From Paracoccaceae bacterium (GTDB lineage Bacteria > Pseudomonadota > Alphaproteobacteria > Rhodobacterales > Rhodobacteraceae), in contig JAFGXY010000025.1 in NCBI GenBank assembly GCA_016936395.1, positions 62,001 to 126,000 of the forward strand: 64,000 bases of DNA, given 5' to 3'. The translations under genes and the position numbers were made by a program. The first letter of the stretch is position 1. Every line of letters starts with the position of its first letter. Shown piece after piece: positions 41,213-50,640 of the stretch. The notes below the pieces were generated by a model, which ran no database searches, was not told the DNA's origin, and worked only from the letters and a program-made list of their open reading frames with translations.

Positions 41213-41917
41213 TCATTCAGCGATCTCGAACACGATGGTCACATTGGCCGTGGTCGCCACTTCTCCGGCGGCCACGGGCACCGGGCTGGCCGCAGCGTCG
41301 GCCATCTGACGGAACATCGGCGCGGGCTGGCTGTAGCCGCCGCCTTCGCTGATCGACACGATCCGCCCCAGCTTCACCCCGGCGGCTTCGACCAGAAGCG
41401 CGGCCTTGGCGCGGGCATCGGCGACCGCCTTGGCGCGCGCTGCGTCCATCGCCGGGCGCGGCTGCGACAGGCCAAAGCTGAGCCCGTTCAGGGTGTTGGC
41501 GCCATCGGTGATGGCCGCATCCAGCACAGACCCCAGGCTGTCCAGCGCGCGGATCGTTACCGTAAGCTGGTTTGACGCGGTATAGCCTTCGATCTGCGGC
41601 TTGGCGCTGCTGGCATAATTGGTCCAGTTCGGGTTGATCGACAGGTTGGTGGTCTGCATGTCACGCTCGGCCACACCTGCGGCCACCAACCGCGCCATCA
41701 CGGCTGTCAGGGCCGCGGTATTGGCGGCCATGGCGGCCGCGGCGGTCTCGCCCGTGGTGGTCACCCCCAGCGTCAATGCGGCGATGTCGGGCACGCCTTC
41801 GACCACACCTTCGCCGGTGACGGTGATCTGCGCGACGATCGGAGGTTCGGCAGAGACGGGGCTTAGGGGAACGGCGGCCAACATGCCGACCATCATCAGG
41901 GTGGGAAGCAGGCGCAT
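41213..41917 (-). CDS. SIMPL domain (DUF541) exported protein
   Basis: 234 residues with signal peptide ending PVSA. Seen: ITVTGEGVVEGVPDIAALTLGV, the long helical middle, SINPNWTNYASS, and the C-terminal LGRIVSISEGGGYSQP and TTANVTIVFEI. Typical SIMPL fold of the periplasm; role in the cell envelope or stress is inferred from the family only. Convergent to metY. Confidence 0.92.
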   Translation of the reverse strand: MRLLPTLMMVGMLAAVPLSPVSAEPPIVAQITVTGEGVVEGVPDIAALTLGVTTTGETAAAAMAANTAALTAVMARLVAAGVAERDMQTTNLSINPNWTNYASSAKPQIEGYTASNQLTVTIRALDSLGSVLDAAITDGANTLNGLSFGLSQPRPAMDAARAKAVADARAKAALLVEAAGVKLGRIVSISEGGGYSQPAPMFRQMADAAASPVPVAAGEVATTANVTIVFEIAE

Positions 41918-42081
41918 GACGGAAACTCCTTGCGGTCGCTGATCGGTTTCAGGTCGTGGCCGCTAGGGTATCAGTTGACACCCGCATTTCACGGGGCTTT
42001 TTCTTCCCTTCGGCGGAAAGCTGCTGTAGGAAGGACCGTGTCTGCAGGGGCCAGTTTTCGGCCCTTGGCCCCTTATGCTAC

Positions 42082-45000
42082 ATGCCGGATATGAAACCCA
42101 GTTTTGCGCTTGATCTGACGGATGACGGCATTGCCCTCTTGCACCGCACGGCGCGTGGCTGGATGGATGTGGGATCGGTCGGCTTTTCCGAACCCGACCT
42201 TGCGGCAGCGCTGGATTACCTGCGCGCCACGGCCTTGGGGTTGTCGCCCACCGAGGTTTCGACCAAGCTGGTGATCCCGAATTCGCAAATCCGGTACTTC
42301 CAGATTTACGCCCCCGGCCCGGATGCCGACAGTCGGCGAGCGCAGATCGCGGCGGCACTTGAAGGGCTGACGCCCTATGATGTGGCGGATCTGGCCTTTG
42401 ACTGGTCGGGGGACGGCCCGCAGGTGACCGTGGCCGTGGTGGCGCGCGAAACCCTGGCCGAGGCCGAGGCTTTTGCCGCAGAACATCGGTTCAACCCGGT
42501 GTCTTTCGTGGCAAAGCCTGACGGCGGATTTGACGGCGAGCCGTTCTTTGGTGCCACCAGTCTGCTGCCCGCAGGCAGCCGGATCGAGCCCGATGCCGAG
42601 CCGATCAGCGTTGTCGCCCGCGACCTGATCCGCGCCGATGTGACCCTTGGCGCACAGGCTGCGCCGGTCGTGGCAACCGAGCCAGCTTTGGGTGACCCGG
42701 CTGTGCCAAATCCTGATCTGCCGACGCCGGATTTGCCTGAGCCTGAGTTGCCCCGGCCAGAACCGGAGCAGCCCGAGGTTGAACCGCAACCCGAACCCTT
42801 GCCCGAACCTGTCCCGAAACCTGCGCCCGAGCCGTGGCAAGAACCCGACCTGCCGACGCCTACCCCGGCCCCGCCCGAGGTTCCCGCGCCAGAGCCGGTT
42901 TGGGAACCGGACCCGCCCGCCCCTGATCTGCCAGGCTATGATCTGCCGGCCTATGATCCGACAGAACAGCCAATGACGATGACGCCTCCGGATGAGGCAG
43001 CAGAGGCCCCAATGGCGGTGGACGTGCCACTTGACGAGATGGCGGAAAGCACAGAGTCGGCAGCGTCACCCGCCTCGGTGCTGACGGAACAGGCACCACC
43101 CGTGGACGACTTGCCCTCACCGCCGCCGACAGCGGCGTTCGTGGCCTTCGCAAGCCGCCGTGCAGCGACAGATGGTGCGCGCGCTTTGGGCAGTGCCTCG
43201 CTGCCAGAAGGCGCAAACATGGCCCCCGAACTGGGCAGCGCCCGGCCAAAAGCTGCGATCACGGCGGCGACCGCGCCTTTGACCACAGCACGCCCCTCTG
43301 TCGCCAGACCGGCGGTCGATCGCCCGGCGGCCGCGCGGCCTGCCCCGAAGTTCAGCTACGATGACCCTGTGCCGTCGCCACCGCGGTTGCCGGGCGACCC
43401 TCCGGCGGCGGCGGTGTCGATGATGGGCAAGGCCGGCAAGGGCCTGCGGACGAACGGCAATATGGTCACCTCGCCGACGATACCGGGAAGCCGCAAGAAA
43501 AAGGCACCGTCGAACGGGCCCGGCGCAGTGGCAGCCACCGCCGAACGCCCCGCGCCAACCACGGCGCCACTGGCCATGGCATCAGCCGTCGCTGCCGCCA
43601 CGGGGGCCACCCTCAGCCCGACCAGCCCTGCCACAGCGCGCGCCTCCCGTCCGGCAGCGCCGGTGCCAAGCAGCACAAGCGCGTTTGGCAAGGGCCTTGG
43701 GTCACGCCCTGTGCCGCAGCGCGGCAAACCGCGCTATCTTGGGCTGATCCTGACCGGCGTGCTGTTGCTGCTGCTGGCTTTGGTTGCGGCATGGTCGTCG
43801 TTTGTGCTGACCCGCGCCGAACCGGAGGCGGCGGCGGTCCAAGTGTCTGCTGCAGGGACAGACACCGCGACGGGCACCGCAACCGACACCGTGACAGGCA
43901 CCACGACTTCAATCGAGCAAGTCGCGACACCCGGCGATGTTCCGGACCCCGATGACGAAATGCTGGCCGATGGCATCCTGCCCGACGACGCGCAGGACAT
44001 CGCCGAGGGTGACCTCCAGACCGCCGCGGTGGATGAGCCCCTGCCCGCACCCGAGCCTGCCATGCCCGATGCCGGCGCGCAAACTCTGACCGGGCCTGAG
44101 GCTGTGCAAAGCGCGCCCGAGCCCGCACCTGACACCGCCATTCAGGCCGAAGCCGCCTCGGTGTCCCAGCCCAGCCCGACGGGGCAGGATGAGATTTTTC
44201 TGGCAGGAATGGATGCGCCGCCTGCCCTGAGCGACCCGTTCGTATTGCCGCAACCAACCAGTCTGGGCGACAGCCCGCCCGCGGCACAAATGCCGCCACC
44301 GCCGTTTGGCACGGTGTATCAGTTTGACGAAAACGGGCGGATAAAGCCCACGCCGGATGGCATCATGACACCGGAAGGCGTCATGTTGGTGGCGGGCAAA
44401 CCGCCGCGCGTGCCGCCGCAACGCCCCGCCCCACCTGCGGCCACAGCCGCTGCCGCGAGCGCGCCAGAGTCGGCGGCGATGACCGACGCCGGCGCGGCGC
44501 CGCAACCGGCACCAGCCGCCGATCCCGCCCTGTCCGGCGCGCGTCCCCGCGCCAGACCCGCAGGTATTGCCCCTGACGCAACCGAGGACGACGCCGCCCT
44601 TGCCAACCCCGCCATTGACAGCCGCTTTGCCAGCCTGCGGCCCCGCTTGCGTGCGCCCAGTGCCCTTGCCGCGGGCGAGGCTGCACGGCGCGCATCGCAG
44701 GCGGCGTCGCTTGCGGTTCAGTCAGCCGTGGCCGATGCGGCAGCCGAGGCCGTGGTGGTGCAGGCCAGTGCCAGCCCGATGGCAATCGCTGTTTCGCGCA
44801 AACCTGCCCCGCGCCCCCGCGACCTGAGCCGGGCCGTGGAAGAGGCCGTGGCCGCCGCCACCCGCCAACCTGAAGCGCGTGCTCAGGCCGAACCCGAAGT
44901 GATTGCCGCCGCTGCCCCGGCACCAAAGACCAAGAAACCGGCAAAAACCGATGAAGAGGCCGATGACGAACCCGAAGTCCGCGCAAAATCTGCCGCACCC

Positions 45001-45255
45001 CGGATTCCGACCAAGGCCAGCGTTGCCAAGCAGGCCACCTACGTCAACGCGATCAACCTGTCAAAAACCAATCTGATCGGGGTCTACGGCACCGACTCCA
45101 AGCGCTATGCGCTGATCCGGCTGTCGAACGGCAAATACAAGAAGGTCAAGATCGGCGACAGCGTCGACGGTGGCCGCGTTCAGGCAATTACCAAATCGGA
45201 AGTCCGCTATCAGAAAAGCGGCAAGATGCTGACGCTGGCAATGCCGAAAGGTTAA
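42082..45255 (+). CDS. Large single-span membrane protein with GspL/PilM-like N-terminus and PilP/GspC-like C-terminus
   Basis: 1057 residues. N-terminal part (about 1-175): FALDLTDDGIALLHRTARGW, TKLVIPNSQIRYFQIY, the look of an actin-like GspL/PilM domain. Then a very long Pro/Ala/Glu linker (about 210-550) and a membrane helix (about 552-577, LGLILTGVLLLLLALVAA). A second Ala/Pro-rich segment follows, and a C-terminal domain (about 985-1057) with TYVNAINLSKTNLIGVYGTD, ALIRLSNGKYKKVKIGD and VRYQKSGKMLTLAMPKG resembles PilP/GspC HR domains. The two halves suggest an inner-membrane platform subunit. No other T2SS/T4P genes nearby. Confidence 0.75.
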   Translation: MPDMKPSFALDLTDDGIALLHRTARGWMDVGSVGFSEPDLAAALDYLRATALGLSPTEVSTKLVIPNSQIRYFQIYAPGPDADSRRAQIAAALEGLTPYDVADLAFDWSGDGPQVTVAVVARETLAEAEAFAAEHRFNPVSFVAKPDGGFDGEPFFGATSLLPAGSRIEPDAEPISVVARDLIRADVTLGAQAAPVVATEPALGDPAVPNPDLPTPDLPEPELPRPEPEQPEVEPQPEPLPEPVPKPAPEPWQEPDLPTPTPAPPEVPAPEPVWEPDPPAPDLPGYDLPAYDPTEQPMTMTPPDEAAEAPMAVDVPLDEMAESTESAASPASVLTEQAPPVDDLPSPPPTAAFVAFASRRAATDGARALGSASLPEGANMAPELGSARPKAAITAATAPLTTARPSVARPAVDRPAAARPAPKFSYDDPVPSPPRLPGDPPAAAVSMMGKAGKGLRTNGNMVTSPTIPGSRKKKAPSNGPGAVAATAERPAPTTAPLAMASAVAAATGATLSPTSPATARASRPAAPVPSSTSAFGKGLGSRPVPQRGKPRYLGLILTGVLLLLLALVAAWSSFVLTRAEPEAAAVQVSAAGTDTATGTATDTVTGTTTSIEQVATPGDVPDPDDEMLADGILPDDAQDIAEGDLQTAAVDEPLPAPEPAMPDAGAQTLTGPEAVQSAPEPAPDTAIQAEAASVSQPSPTGQDEIFLAGMDAPPALSDPFVLPQPTSLGDSPPAAQMPPPPFGTVYQFDENGRIKPTPDGIMTPEGVMLVAGKPPRVPPQRPAPPAATAAAASAPESAAMTDAGAAPQPAPAADPALSGARPRARPAGIAPDATEDDAALANPAIDSRFASLRPRLRAPSALAAGEAARRASQAASLAVQSAVADAAAEAVVVQASASPMAIAVSRKPAPRPRDLSRAVEEAVAAATRQPEARAQAEPEVIAAAAPAPKTKKPAKTDEEADDEPEVRAKSAAPRIPTKASVAKQATYVNAINLSKTNLIGVYGTDSKRYALIRLSNGKYKKVKIGDSVDGGRVQAITKSEVRYQKSGKMLTLAMPKG

Positions 45256-45336
45256 GGCTGCGGCTGCAGGGCCAATGGACTTGGCCGGTGCGCACGGCTA
45301 GCGTTCAAGCTGCGCAGGAAACAGGCCCACCCACCC

Positions 45337-47193
45337 ATGGAAAGTATTCTTCTTCAGGCCAGCCTCTATCTGGCCGCAGCCGTTTTTGTCGTGCCTTTGT
45401 CGGTGCGGCTGGGGCTGGGGTCGGTGCTGGGCTATCTGGCCGCCGGCATCCTTGTCGGGCCGGTGATCGGGCTTGCCGGGGCGGAAACCGCTGATCTGCA
45501 ACATTATGCCGAATTCGGCGTGGTGTTGATGCTGTTCCTGATCGGGCTGGAGCTTGAGCCGCGCGCGCTGTGGGACATGCGCCACCGGTTGATCGGCATG
45601 GGCGGGGTGCAGGTGGCGGCAACCACGGTGGTGCTGGCGGGGCTGGTCATGGCCTTGGGCCACGACTGGCACGTCGCACTGGTGCTGGGCCTGCTGCTGT
45701 CGCTGTCATCCACCGCGATCGTGCTGCAAACCCTGACCGAGCAGGGCCTGTTGCGGGGGGCCGGCGGTCGGGCGTCCTTTGCAGTGTTGCTGACACAAGA
45801 CATCGCCGTGCTGCCAATGCTGGCGCTGATCCCGCTTCTGGCAGTATCGGGCCGTGCGAACCCGGACCAGACCGATACCGATACCGGTGCCGCGGCGCCC
45901 TTGCTGACGCTGGTGGACAGTTTGCCGGGCTGGGCGGGGGCGGGGTTGACGCTGGCCGTTGTGGCCTCGATCATCCTGGTCGGGCATTTCCTGACCCGCC
46001 CGGTGTTTCGCTTTGTCCATGCCTCGCACCTGCCCGAGATGTCGACCTTCGTGTCGCTGCTGATGGTGCTGGGCATTGCCTTTCTGATGATGCTGGTTGG
46101 CCTGTCACCGGCACTTGGCACTTTTGTGGCCGGGGTGGTGCTGGCGGGGTCCGAGTTCCGCCACCAGCTTGAGGCCGACCTGAAACCGTTCAAAAGCCTG
46201 CTGCTGGGCCTGTTCTTCATGACCGTCGGTATCGGGATCGACACCCAGATCCTGATGGCACAGCCGGTTCAGGTGGTCGGGCTGACGCTGGCACTGATTG
46301 CGGCCAAGGCCATGGTGCTGTTCGGTCTTGCACTGGCATTCGGGCTGCGCGGGCATGACCGGCTTTTGTTCACGCTGGGGCTGGCCCAGGCCGGCGAGTT
46401 CGGCTTTCTGCTGGTCAGCTTTGCGCGCCAACAGGGCATTCTGGCCGAGGCTCAGGGCCAGTTGACCCTGATGGTGATTTCACTGTCCATGCTGCTGACG
46501 CCGCTGTTGTTCCTGCTGGCCGCAGCGATATCCAAATGGCTGACCGATCCGACCGAGGCGGCGCCAGACCCGATCGACGAAAAGGGCCGGGTGATCATTG
46601 CGGGCATCGGCCGGTTTGGTCAGGTGGTCAACCGGCTGGTGCGGATGTCGGGGCTTTCCACCGTGGTTCTGGATTCGGACATGGCGACCATCGACACCTT
46701 GCGCCGCTTTGGCATCAAGGGATTCTATGGCGATCCGTCGCGCCCGGAACTGCTGGACGCGGCAGGGCTGGCCGAGGCGGCGGTGCTGGTGGTGGCGGTG
46801 GACAACCGTGACAGCGCCTTGCGCATCGTGCGCCACGCCCGTCATGCCCGCCCCGACCTGCACATCGTCGCCCGCGCCCGTGACCGGGTGCATGTCTTTG
46901 AACTGTATCAGGCGGGGGCAAATGACATCGTGCGCGAAACCTTTGACAGCTCGATCCGCGCCGGGCGCTATGTGCTTGAGAACACGGGGTTTACCGATTA
47001 CGAGGCCGCGCAGATCAGCAAGACCTATTTCAAGCTGGACCGCGCCGCCCTGCGCGATCTGGCCGCCTTGTGGGTGCCAGGCCAGCCCGTGCATCTGAAC
47101 GCGGCCTATGTGGCGCGGACCAGACAGATGGAAAGCGATCTGGAAACCGCGCTGATGGACGCGCTGGACGCAGTGCGCAAGGAACGGGACTAG
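45337..47193 (+). CDS. CPA2 family cation:proton antiporter with TrkA-N domain (KefB/KefC-like)
   Basis: 618 residues. About twelve membrane helices (1-400), with [16 protein letters not shown] and [14 protein letters not shown] as in Kef/YbaL transporters, then a Rossmann TrkA-N domain from about 418 ([24 protein letters not shown]). Exports K+ or Na+ in exchange for protons, controlled by nucleotide binding. Whether a glutathione adduct gates it is unknown. The stop overlaps the convergent cobT stop in CTAG (47190-47193). Confidence 0.92.
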   Translation: MESILLQASLYLAAAVFVVPLSVRLGLGSVLGYLAAGILVGPVIGLAGAETADLQHYAEFGVVLMLFLIGLELEPRALWDMRHRLIGMGGVQVAATTVVLAGLVMALGHDWHVALVLGLLLSLSSTAIVLQTLTEQGLLRGAGGRASFAVLLTQDIAVLPMLALIPLLAVSGRANPDQTDTDTGAAAPLLTLVDSLPGWAGAGLTLAVVASIILVGHFLTRPVFRFVHASHLPEMSTFVSLLMVLGIAFLMMLVGLSPALGTFVAGVVLAGSEFRHQLEADLKPFKSLLLGLFFMTVGIGIDTQILMAQPVQVVGLTLALIAAKAMVLFGLALAFGLRGHDRLLFTLGLAQAGEFGFLLVSFARQQGILAEAQGQLTLMVISLSMLLTPLLFLLAAAISKWLTDPTEAAPDPIDEKGRVIIAGIGRFGQVVNRLVRMSGLSTVVLDSDMATIDTLRRFGIKGFYGDPSRPELLDAAGLAEAAVLVVAVDNRDSALRIVRHARHARPDLHIVARARDRVHVFELYQAGANDIVRETFDSSIRAGRYVLENTGFTDYEAAQISKTYFKLDRAALRDLAALWVPGQPVHLNAAYVARTRQMESDLETALMDALDAVRKERD

Positions 47194-48221
47194 GCCCCGC
47201 TGACCCCGGCCTCGGCAAAGGTGGACATGCCCGACAGGCAGGCCACCGCGCCCTGCACCACGCCAAGGGCCAGCGCGGCACCCGAGCCTTCGCCAAGGCG
47301 CAGGCCCAGGTTCAGCAGCGGGTCTTTGCCAAGGGCCGCCAACAGGCGGCCATGGCCAGCCTCGGCACTGACATGGCCCGCCACGCAATGGTCCAGCGCG
47401 CCCGGTGCCGCGCGGTGCAACACCAGCGCCGCGGCACAGCAGATGAAGCCATCCAGCACCACCGGCACCCGGTTGACCCGCGCGCGGGCCATTGCCCCGG
47501 CCATCGCGGCAATCTCGCGCCCGCCAAGGCGGCGCAGCACCTGCAGCGGGTCGGCCAAGGCCCCTGCGTGGCAGGCCAGCCCGTCACGCACCGCGCAGGC
47601 CTTACGCTGCAAACCGTGGTCATCGACCCCGGTGCCGCGACCCACCCAATCCGCGGGCGCACCGCCCAGGATCGCGCAGGCAATGGCGGCGGCGGCGGTG
47701 GTATTGCCGATCCCCATCTCGCCGGTCACCAGCACATCGGCCTGCGGGTTGACCGCGTTCCAGCCGATGGACAGGGCAGCGCAGAGTTCGGCCTCGGTCA
47801 TTGCGGGTTGGGTGGTGAAATCGGCGGTCGGGCGGTCAAGGTCCAGCGGATGCACGGTCATGCTGGCCCCGAAGGCGCGCGAAAGCTGATTGATCGCCGC
47901 GCCGCCGTGTTGAAAGTTGGCGACCATCTGCACCGTCACCTCGGGCGGAAAGGCCGAGACGCCGCGCGCCGCAACCCCATGATTTCCCGCGAAGATCACC
48001 ACCTGCGGCGCGTCGGCCTTTGGGCGTTCGCGCCCCTGCCAGCCGCCGATCCAGATCGCCAGATCCTCCAGCCTGCCCAAAGCCCCCGGCGGTTTGGTCA
48101 ACTGGCCGTTGCGGGCGGATGCGGCGGCCAAGGCCCCGGCATCCGGGCCGGGCAGATCGGCCAAGGCGGCGCGGAACTGGTCAAGGCTTTGAAAGTCGGC
48201 GGTCTGAGAGGCGGCGGTCAT
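47190..48221 (-). CDS. cobU: Nicotinate-nucleotide-dimethylbenzimidazole phosphoribosyltransferase
   Basis: 343 residues; makes alpha-ribazole phosphate for the lower ligand of cobalamin. Seen: [51 protein letters not shown] and [15 protein letters not shown], with the catalytic Glu expected in the C-terminal EGSGAALAL. Called CobT in enteric naming and CobU in alphaproteobacterial naming; it is unrelated to the chelatase CobT at 14196. Divergent from the cobalamin synthase. Confidence 0.94.
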   Translation of the reverse strand: MTAASQTADFQSLDQFRAALADLPGPDAGALAAASARNGQLTKPPGALGRLEDLAIWIGGWQGRERPKADAPQVVIFAGNHGVAARGVSAFPPEVTVQMVANFQHGGAAINQLSRAFGASMTVHPLDLDRPTADFTTQPAMTEAELCAALSIGWNAVNPQADVLVTGEMGIGNTTAAAAIACAILGGAPADWVGRGTGVDDHGLQRKACAVRDGLACHAGALADPLQVLRRLGGREIAAMAGAMARARVNRVPVVLDGFICCAAALVLHRAAPGALDHCVAGHVSAEAGHGRLLAALGKDPLLNLGLRLGEGSGAALALGVVQGAVACLSGMSTFAEAGVSGA

Positions 48222-48300
48222 CGGGCACATCCTGCGTTGCAAGGCTTTGCCGCCTTGGCTACAGACTGCGCAGGGAATTGGCCAGACGGGAGCGCAGCAG

Positions 48301-49056
48301 ATGACCGCCCCACGCGACACCACGACGCGGCTGGCCCACGATGTGCAGTCCGCGTTCGGCCTGCTGACCCGCCTGCCCGCCCCGCGCACCGACCGCCACC
48401 GCGCCGATGCCGCCTGGGTCTGGCCGCTGGTTGGGGCCGTTGTGGGCGGGCTGTCGGCGACGGTTGGCTGGGCCGCCCTGACGCTGGGCCTGCCCACCGG
48501 GTTGGCTGCCGCGATGATGCTGGCCACCCATGCAATGGTGACGGGTGCGCTGCACGAGGATGGCCTTGCCGATACCGCCGACGGTCTGTTTGGCGGCTGG
48601 ACGCGTGAGCGGCGGCTGGAGATCATGAAAGACAGCCACATCGGCAGCTATGGCACCCTGGCGCTGCTGCTGGTCACGCTGGCAAAGTGGTCAGCCCTTG
48701 GCGTTTTGCTGGACGCCGGGGCCTACGGGGCGATCATTGCCGCCGCCGCGATCAGCCGGGCCGCGATGGCGATGGTCATGGCGTGGCTGCCCAATGCCCG
48801 TGCCTCGGGCCTGTCGCAAAGCGTGGGACGGCCTTCGGTCAGGGCGGTGCTGGTGGCCGCGGCCCTTGCCCTGATGATCGCGGCACCGTTGGGCCCGGGC
48901 GCGCTGGTCATGGCTGGGGCTGTCATGGCAGCAGGATATCTGGTCGCCCGGTTGGCACTGGCCCGGATCGGCGGGCAAACCGGCGACATTCTGGGGGCCG
49001 GTCAGCAACTGGCAGAACTGGCCGCCTTGGCCGCCGCAACCGCCCTGCTGCACTGA
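48301..49056 (+). CDS. cobV: Adenosylcobinamide-GDP ribazoletransferase (cobalamin synthase)
   Basis: 251 residues, five to six membrane segments; joins cobinamide-GDP with alpha-ribazole. Seen: [20 protein letters not shown], the metal motif [34 protein letters not shown] and [20 protein letters not shown]. Called CobS in enteric nomenclature, CobV in alphas; distinct from the chelatase CobS at 13085. Followed by a terminator. Confidence 0.94.
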   Translation: MTAPRDTTTRLAHDVQSAFGLLTRLPAPRTDRHRADAAWVWPLVGAVVGGLSATVGWAALTLGLPTGLAAAMMLATHAMVTGALHEDGLADTADGLFGGWTRERRLEIMKDSHIGSYGTLALLLVTLAKWSALGVLLDAGAYGAIIAAAAISRAAMAMVMAWLPNARASGLSQSVGRPSVRAVLVAAALALMIAAPLGPGALVMAGAVMAAGYLVARLALARIGGQTGDILGAGQQLAELAALAAATALLH

Positions 49057-49070
49057 ACCCCTTTCAGATC

Positions 49071-49102
49071 AAAACGGCGGCCCCAAGGGACCGCCGCTTT
49101 TT
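49071..49102. terminator. Bidirectional intrinsic terminator
   Basis: aaaacggcgg-ccccaaggga-ccgccgcttttt: 6-bp GC stem extended by ccc/ggg pairing, flanked by A-run on the left and T-run on the right, so it can serve the convergent cobV and carD transcripts. Confidence 0.85.
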
Positions 49103-49120
49103 CATACATGGTTCAAAACA

Positions 49121-49630
49121 TCAGGCCGCGCGGCTGACCAGCACGTCATCAACCTTTTTCGCCGCGGCACCGGCATCGACACCACCAACAGCCGCCACTT
49201 CGCGGGTCAACCGCTCCAGTGCGGCTTCGTAAAGCTGGCGCTCGGAATAGGACTGCTCACGCTGGTCATCGCTGCGGTGCAGGTCGCGCACCACCTCGGC
49301 GATGGCCATCAGATCACCCGAGTTGATCTTTTGCTCATACTCCTGCGCGCGGCGCGACCACATCGCCCGCTTGACCTTGGCCTTGCCCTTCAGGGTGTCC
49401 AAGGCTTTTGACACCACGTCCGGCGCCGACAGGGCCCGCATTCCGATTTCGGTGGCCTTGTGGGTGGGCACCCGCAGCGTCATCTTGTCCTTTTCAAAGG
49501 TGATGACGAACAACTCCAGCGTGAAGCCGGCGATTTCCTGCTCTTCTATGGACATGATCTTGCCCACGCCATGCGCGGGATACACAACGAATTCATTCGG
49601 ACGGAACTCAGGCTTCTTCGACTTTGTCAT
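49121..49630 (-). CDS. carD: CarD family transcription factor
   Basis: 169 residues. Seen: N-terminal RNA-polymerase interaction (CdnL/TRCF-type RID) domain with NEFVVYPAHGVGKIMSIEEQ, then the helical DNA-binding part with KRAMWSRRAQEYEQKINSGD and SYSERQLYEAALERLTREVA. It stabilises open complexes at many alphaproteobacterial promoters. Start at the ATG at 49628-49630. Confidence 0.94.
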   Translation of the reverse strand: MTKSKKPEFRPNEFVVYPAHGVGKIMSIEEQEIAGFTLELFVITFEKDKMTLRVPTHKATEIGMRALSAPDVVSKALDTLKGKAKVKRAMWSRRAQEYEQKINSGDLMAIAEVVRDLHRSDDQREQSYSERQLYEAALERLTREVAAVGGVDAGAAAKKVDDVLVSRAA

Positions 49631-49925
49631 TCAGTTCGCTTCCTAACAGCGAAACCCGTCCGGCGACAAAGAAACCGCCCGAACCCCTTCGGGATCGGCG
49701 ATGCGGCAGCTATTGTCACAAGATATACCCCACCTCAGGCGAGCAGCTCTGCGCGTGGCACCAGGCTTCCATGGTTATTTGTAACGATTGTATATCACAA
49801 AATCTGACCGATTCCAACTGCTGCGAAAGCATGCATCCGGAATATCGCCCCTTGAAAAGGTTTGAGATTTTCCGTCCGCACCCATTCAAGATCCCAGCCT
49901 TGCCGAATCGGGCGGAATTGTGGCC
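49631..49925. other. 295-bp gap without a gene, upstream of carD
   Basis: No coding frame of credible composition. Contains an AT-rich pocket (about 49765-49810) that may hold the carD promoter, but no clear sigma-70 boxes could be assigned. Nothing RNA-like recognised. Confidence 0.5.
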
Positions 49926-50264
49926 TCAGTTGCCTTCGCCCGGGGCTTCGGAAAAATACTTGGCGCGCTTGTCCTTTTCGCCATCGCGGGCCTCGGCATC
50001 TGGCAGGGCATCCTTGCGCACCGTGATCACCGGCCAGAGTTCGGAATACTTGCGGTTGAACGCCACCCATTCATCCATATCCGGTTCGGTATCTGGACGA
50101 ATGGCATCGGCGGGACATTCCGGCTCGCACACGCCACAGTCGATGCATTCATCCGGGTGAATGACCAACATGTTTTCACCCTCGTAGAAGCAGTCCACCG
50201 GACAGACCTCGACACAGTCGGTGTATTTGCAGGCTATGCAGTTGTCAGTCACCACATACGTCAT
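49926..50264 (-). CDS. fdxA: 7Fe ferredoxin FdxA
   Basis: 112 residues. Cysteines 9, 17 and 50 fit the [3Fe-4S] cluster and 21, 40, 43 and 46 the [4Fe-4S] cluster, as in Azotobacter FdI (same positions plus one). Seen: [20 protein letters not shown] and [16 protein letters not shown]. Cytosolic electron carrier. The downstream end carries the typical conserved tail [14 protein letters not shown]. Confidence 0.97.
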   Translation of the reverse strand: MTYVVTDNCIACKYTDCVEVCPVDCFYEGENMLVIHPDECIDCGVCEPECPADAIRPDTEPDMDEWVAFNRKYSELWPVITVRKDALPDAEARDGEKDKRAKYFSEAPGEGN

Positions 50265-50316
50265 CGGATCAATCCCTTAACTTTCGCTGCATTCCTAGCT
50301 AGAGCAACGGGCAGGA

Positions 50317-50637
50317 TCATTCAAGCGGACTTGGCGCCACGGGCGGGGCCAGATCGGCATAAAGTTCCTGCGCCTCGGATGCCGGGCCGCGCCTTTCGCC
50401 AAGCGCCAAAACCCGGACCACCCGAACGGTATCGCCCTGCGCAAAGGTCAGCACGTCGCCAGACAAGATGCCATGGCCCGGTTTTCGGACCTTCTGACCA
50501 TTGACCCGACAGTGCCCGCGATCCACCAGTTCTGCCGCCAATCCGCGCGATTTGAAGAACCGCGCCTGCCACAGCCATTTGTCCAGCCGCAGACGCGGCT
50601 GGGGGGCGGGCGTGGGCGTGCGGCCCGGCCCTGCCAA
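50317..50637 (-). CDS. S4-domain RNA-binding protein (Hsp15-like)
   Basis: 106 residues. Seen: S4 fold LRLDKWLWQARFFKSRGLAA, ELVDRGHCRVNGQKVRKPG and VRVVRVLALGERRGPA. Similar to Hsp15/RqcP-type proteins that bind ribosomes with stalled nascent chains. Starts with TTG three bases after the helicase stop, so it is translationally linked to the helicase. Confidence 0.9.
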   Translation of the reverse strand: MAGPGRTPTPAPQPRLRLDKWLWQARFFKSRGLAAELVDRGHCRVNGQKVRKPGHGILSGDVLTFAQGDTVRVVRVLALGERRGPASEAQELYADLAPPVAPSPLE

Positions 50638-50640
50638 GCC

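Noticed and set aside
48222-48300. Cobalamin riboswitch before cobU/cobV
   Set aside because: Gap of 79 bp is far too short and lacks the B12-box.
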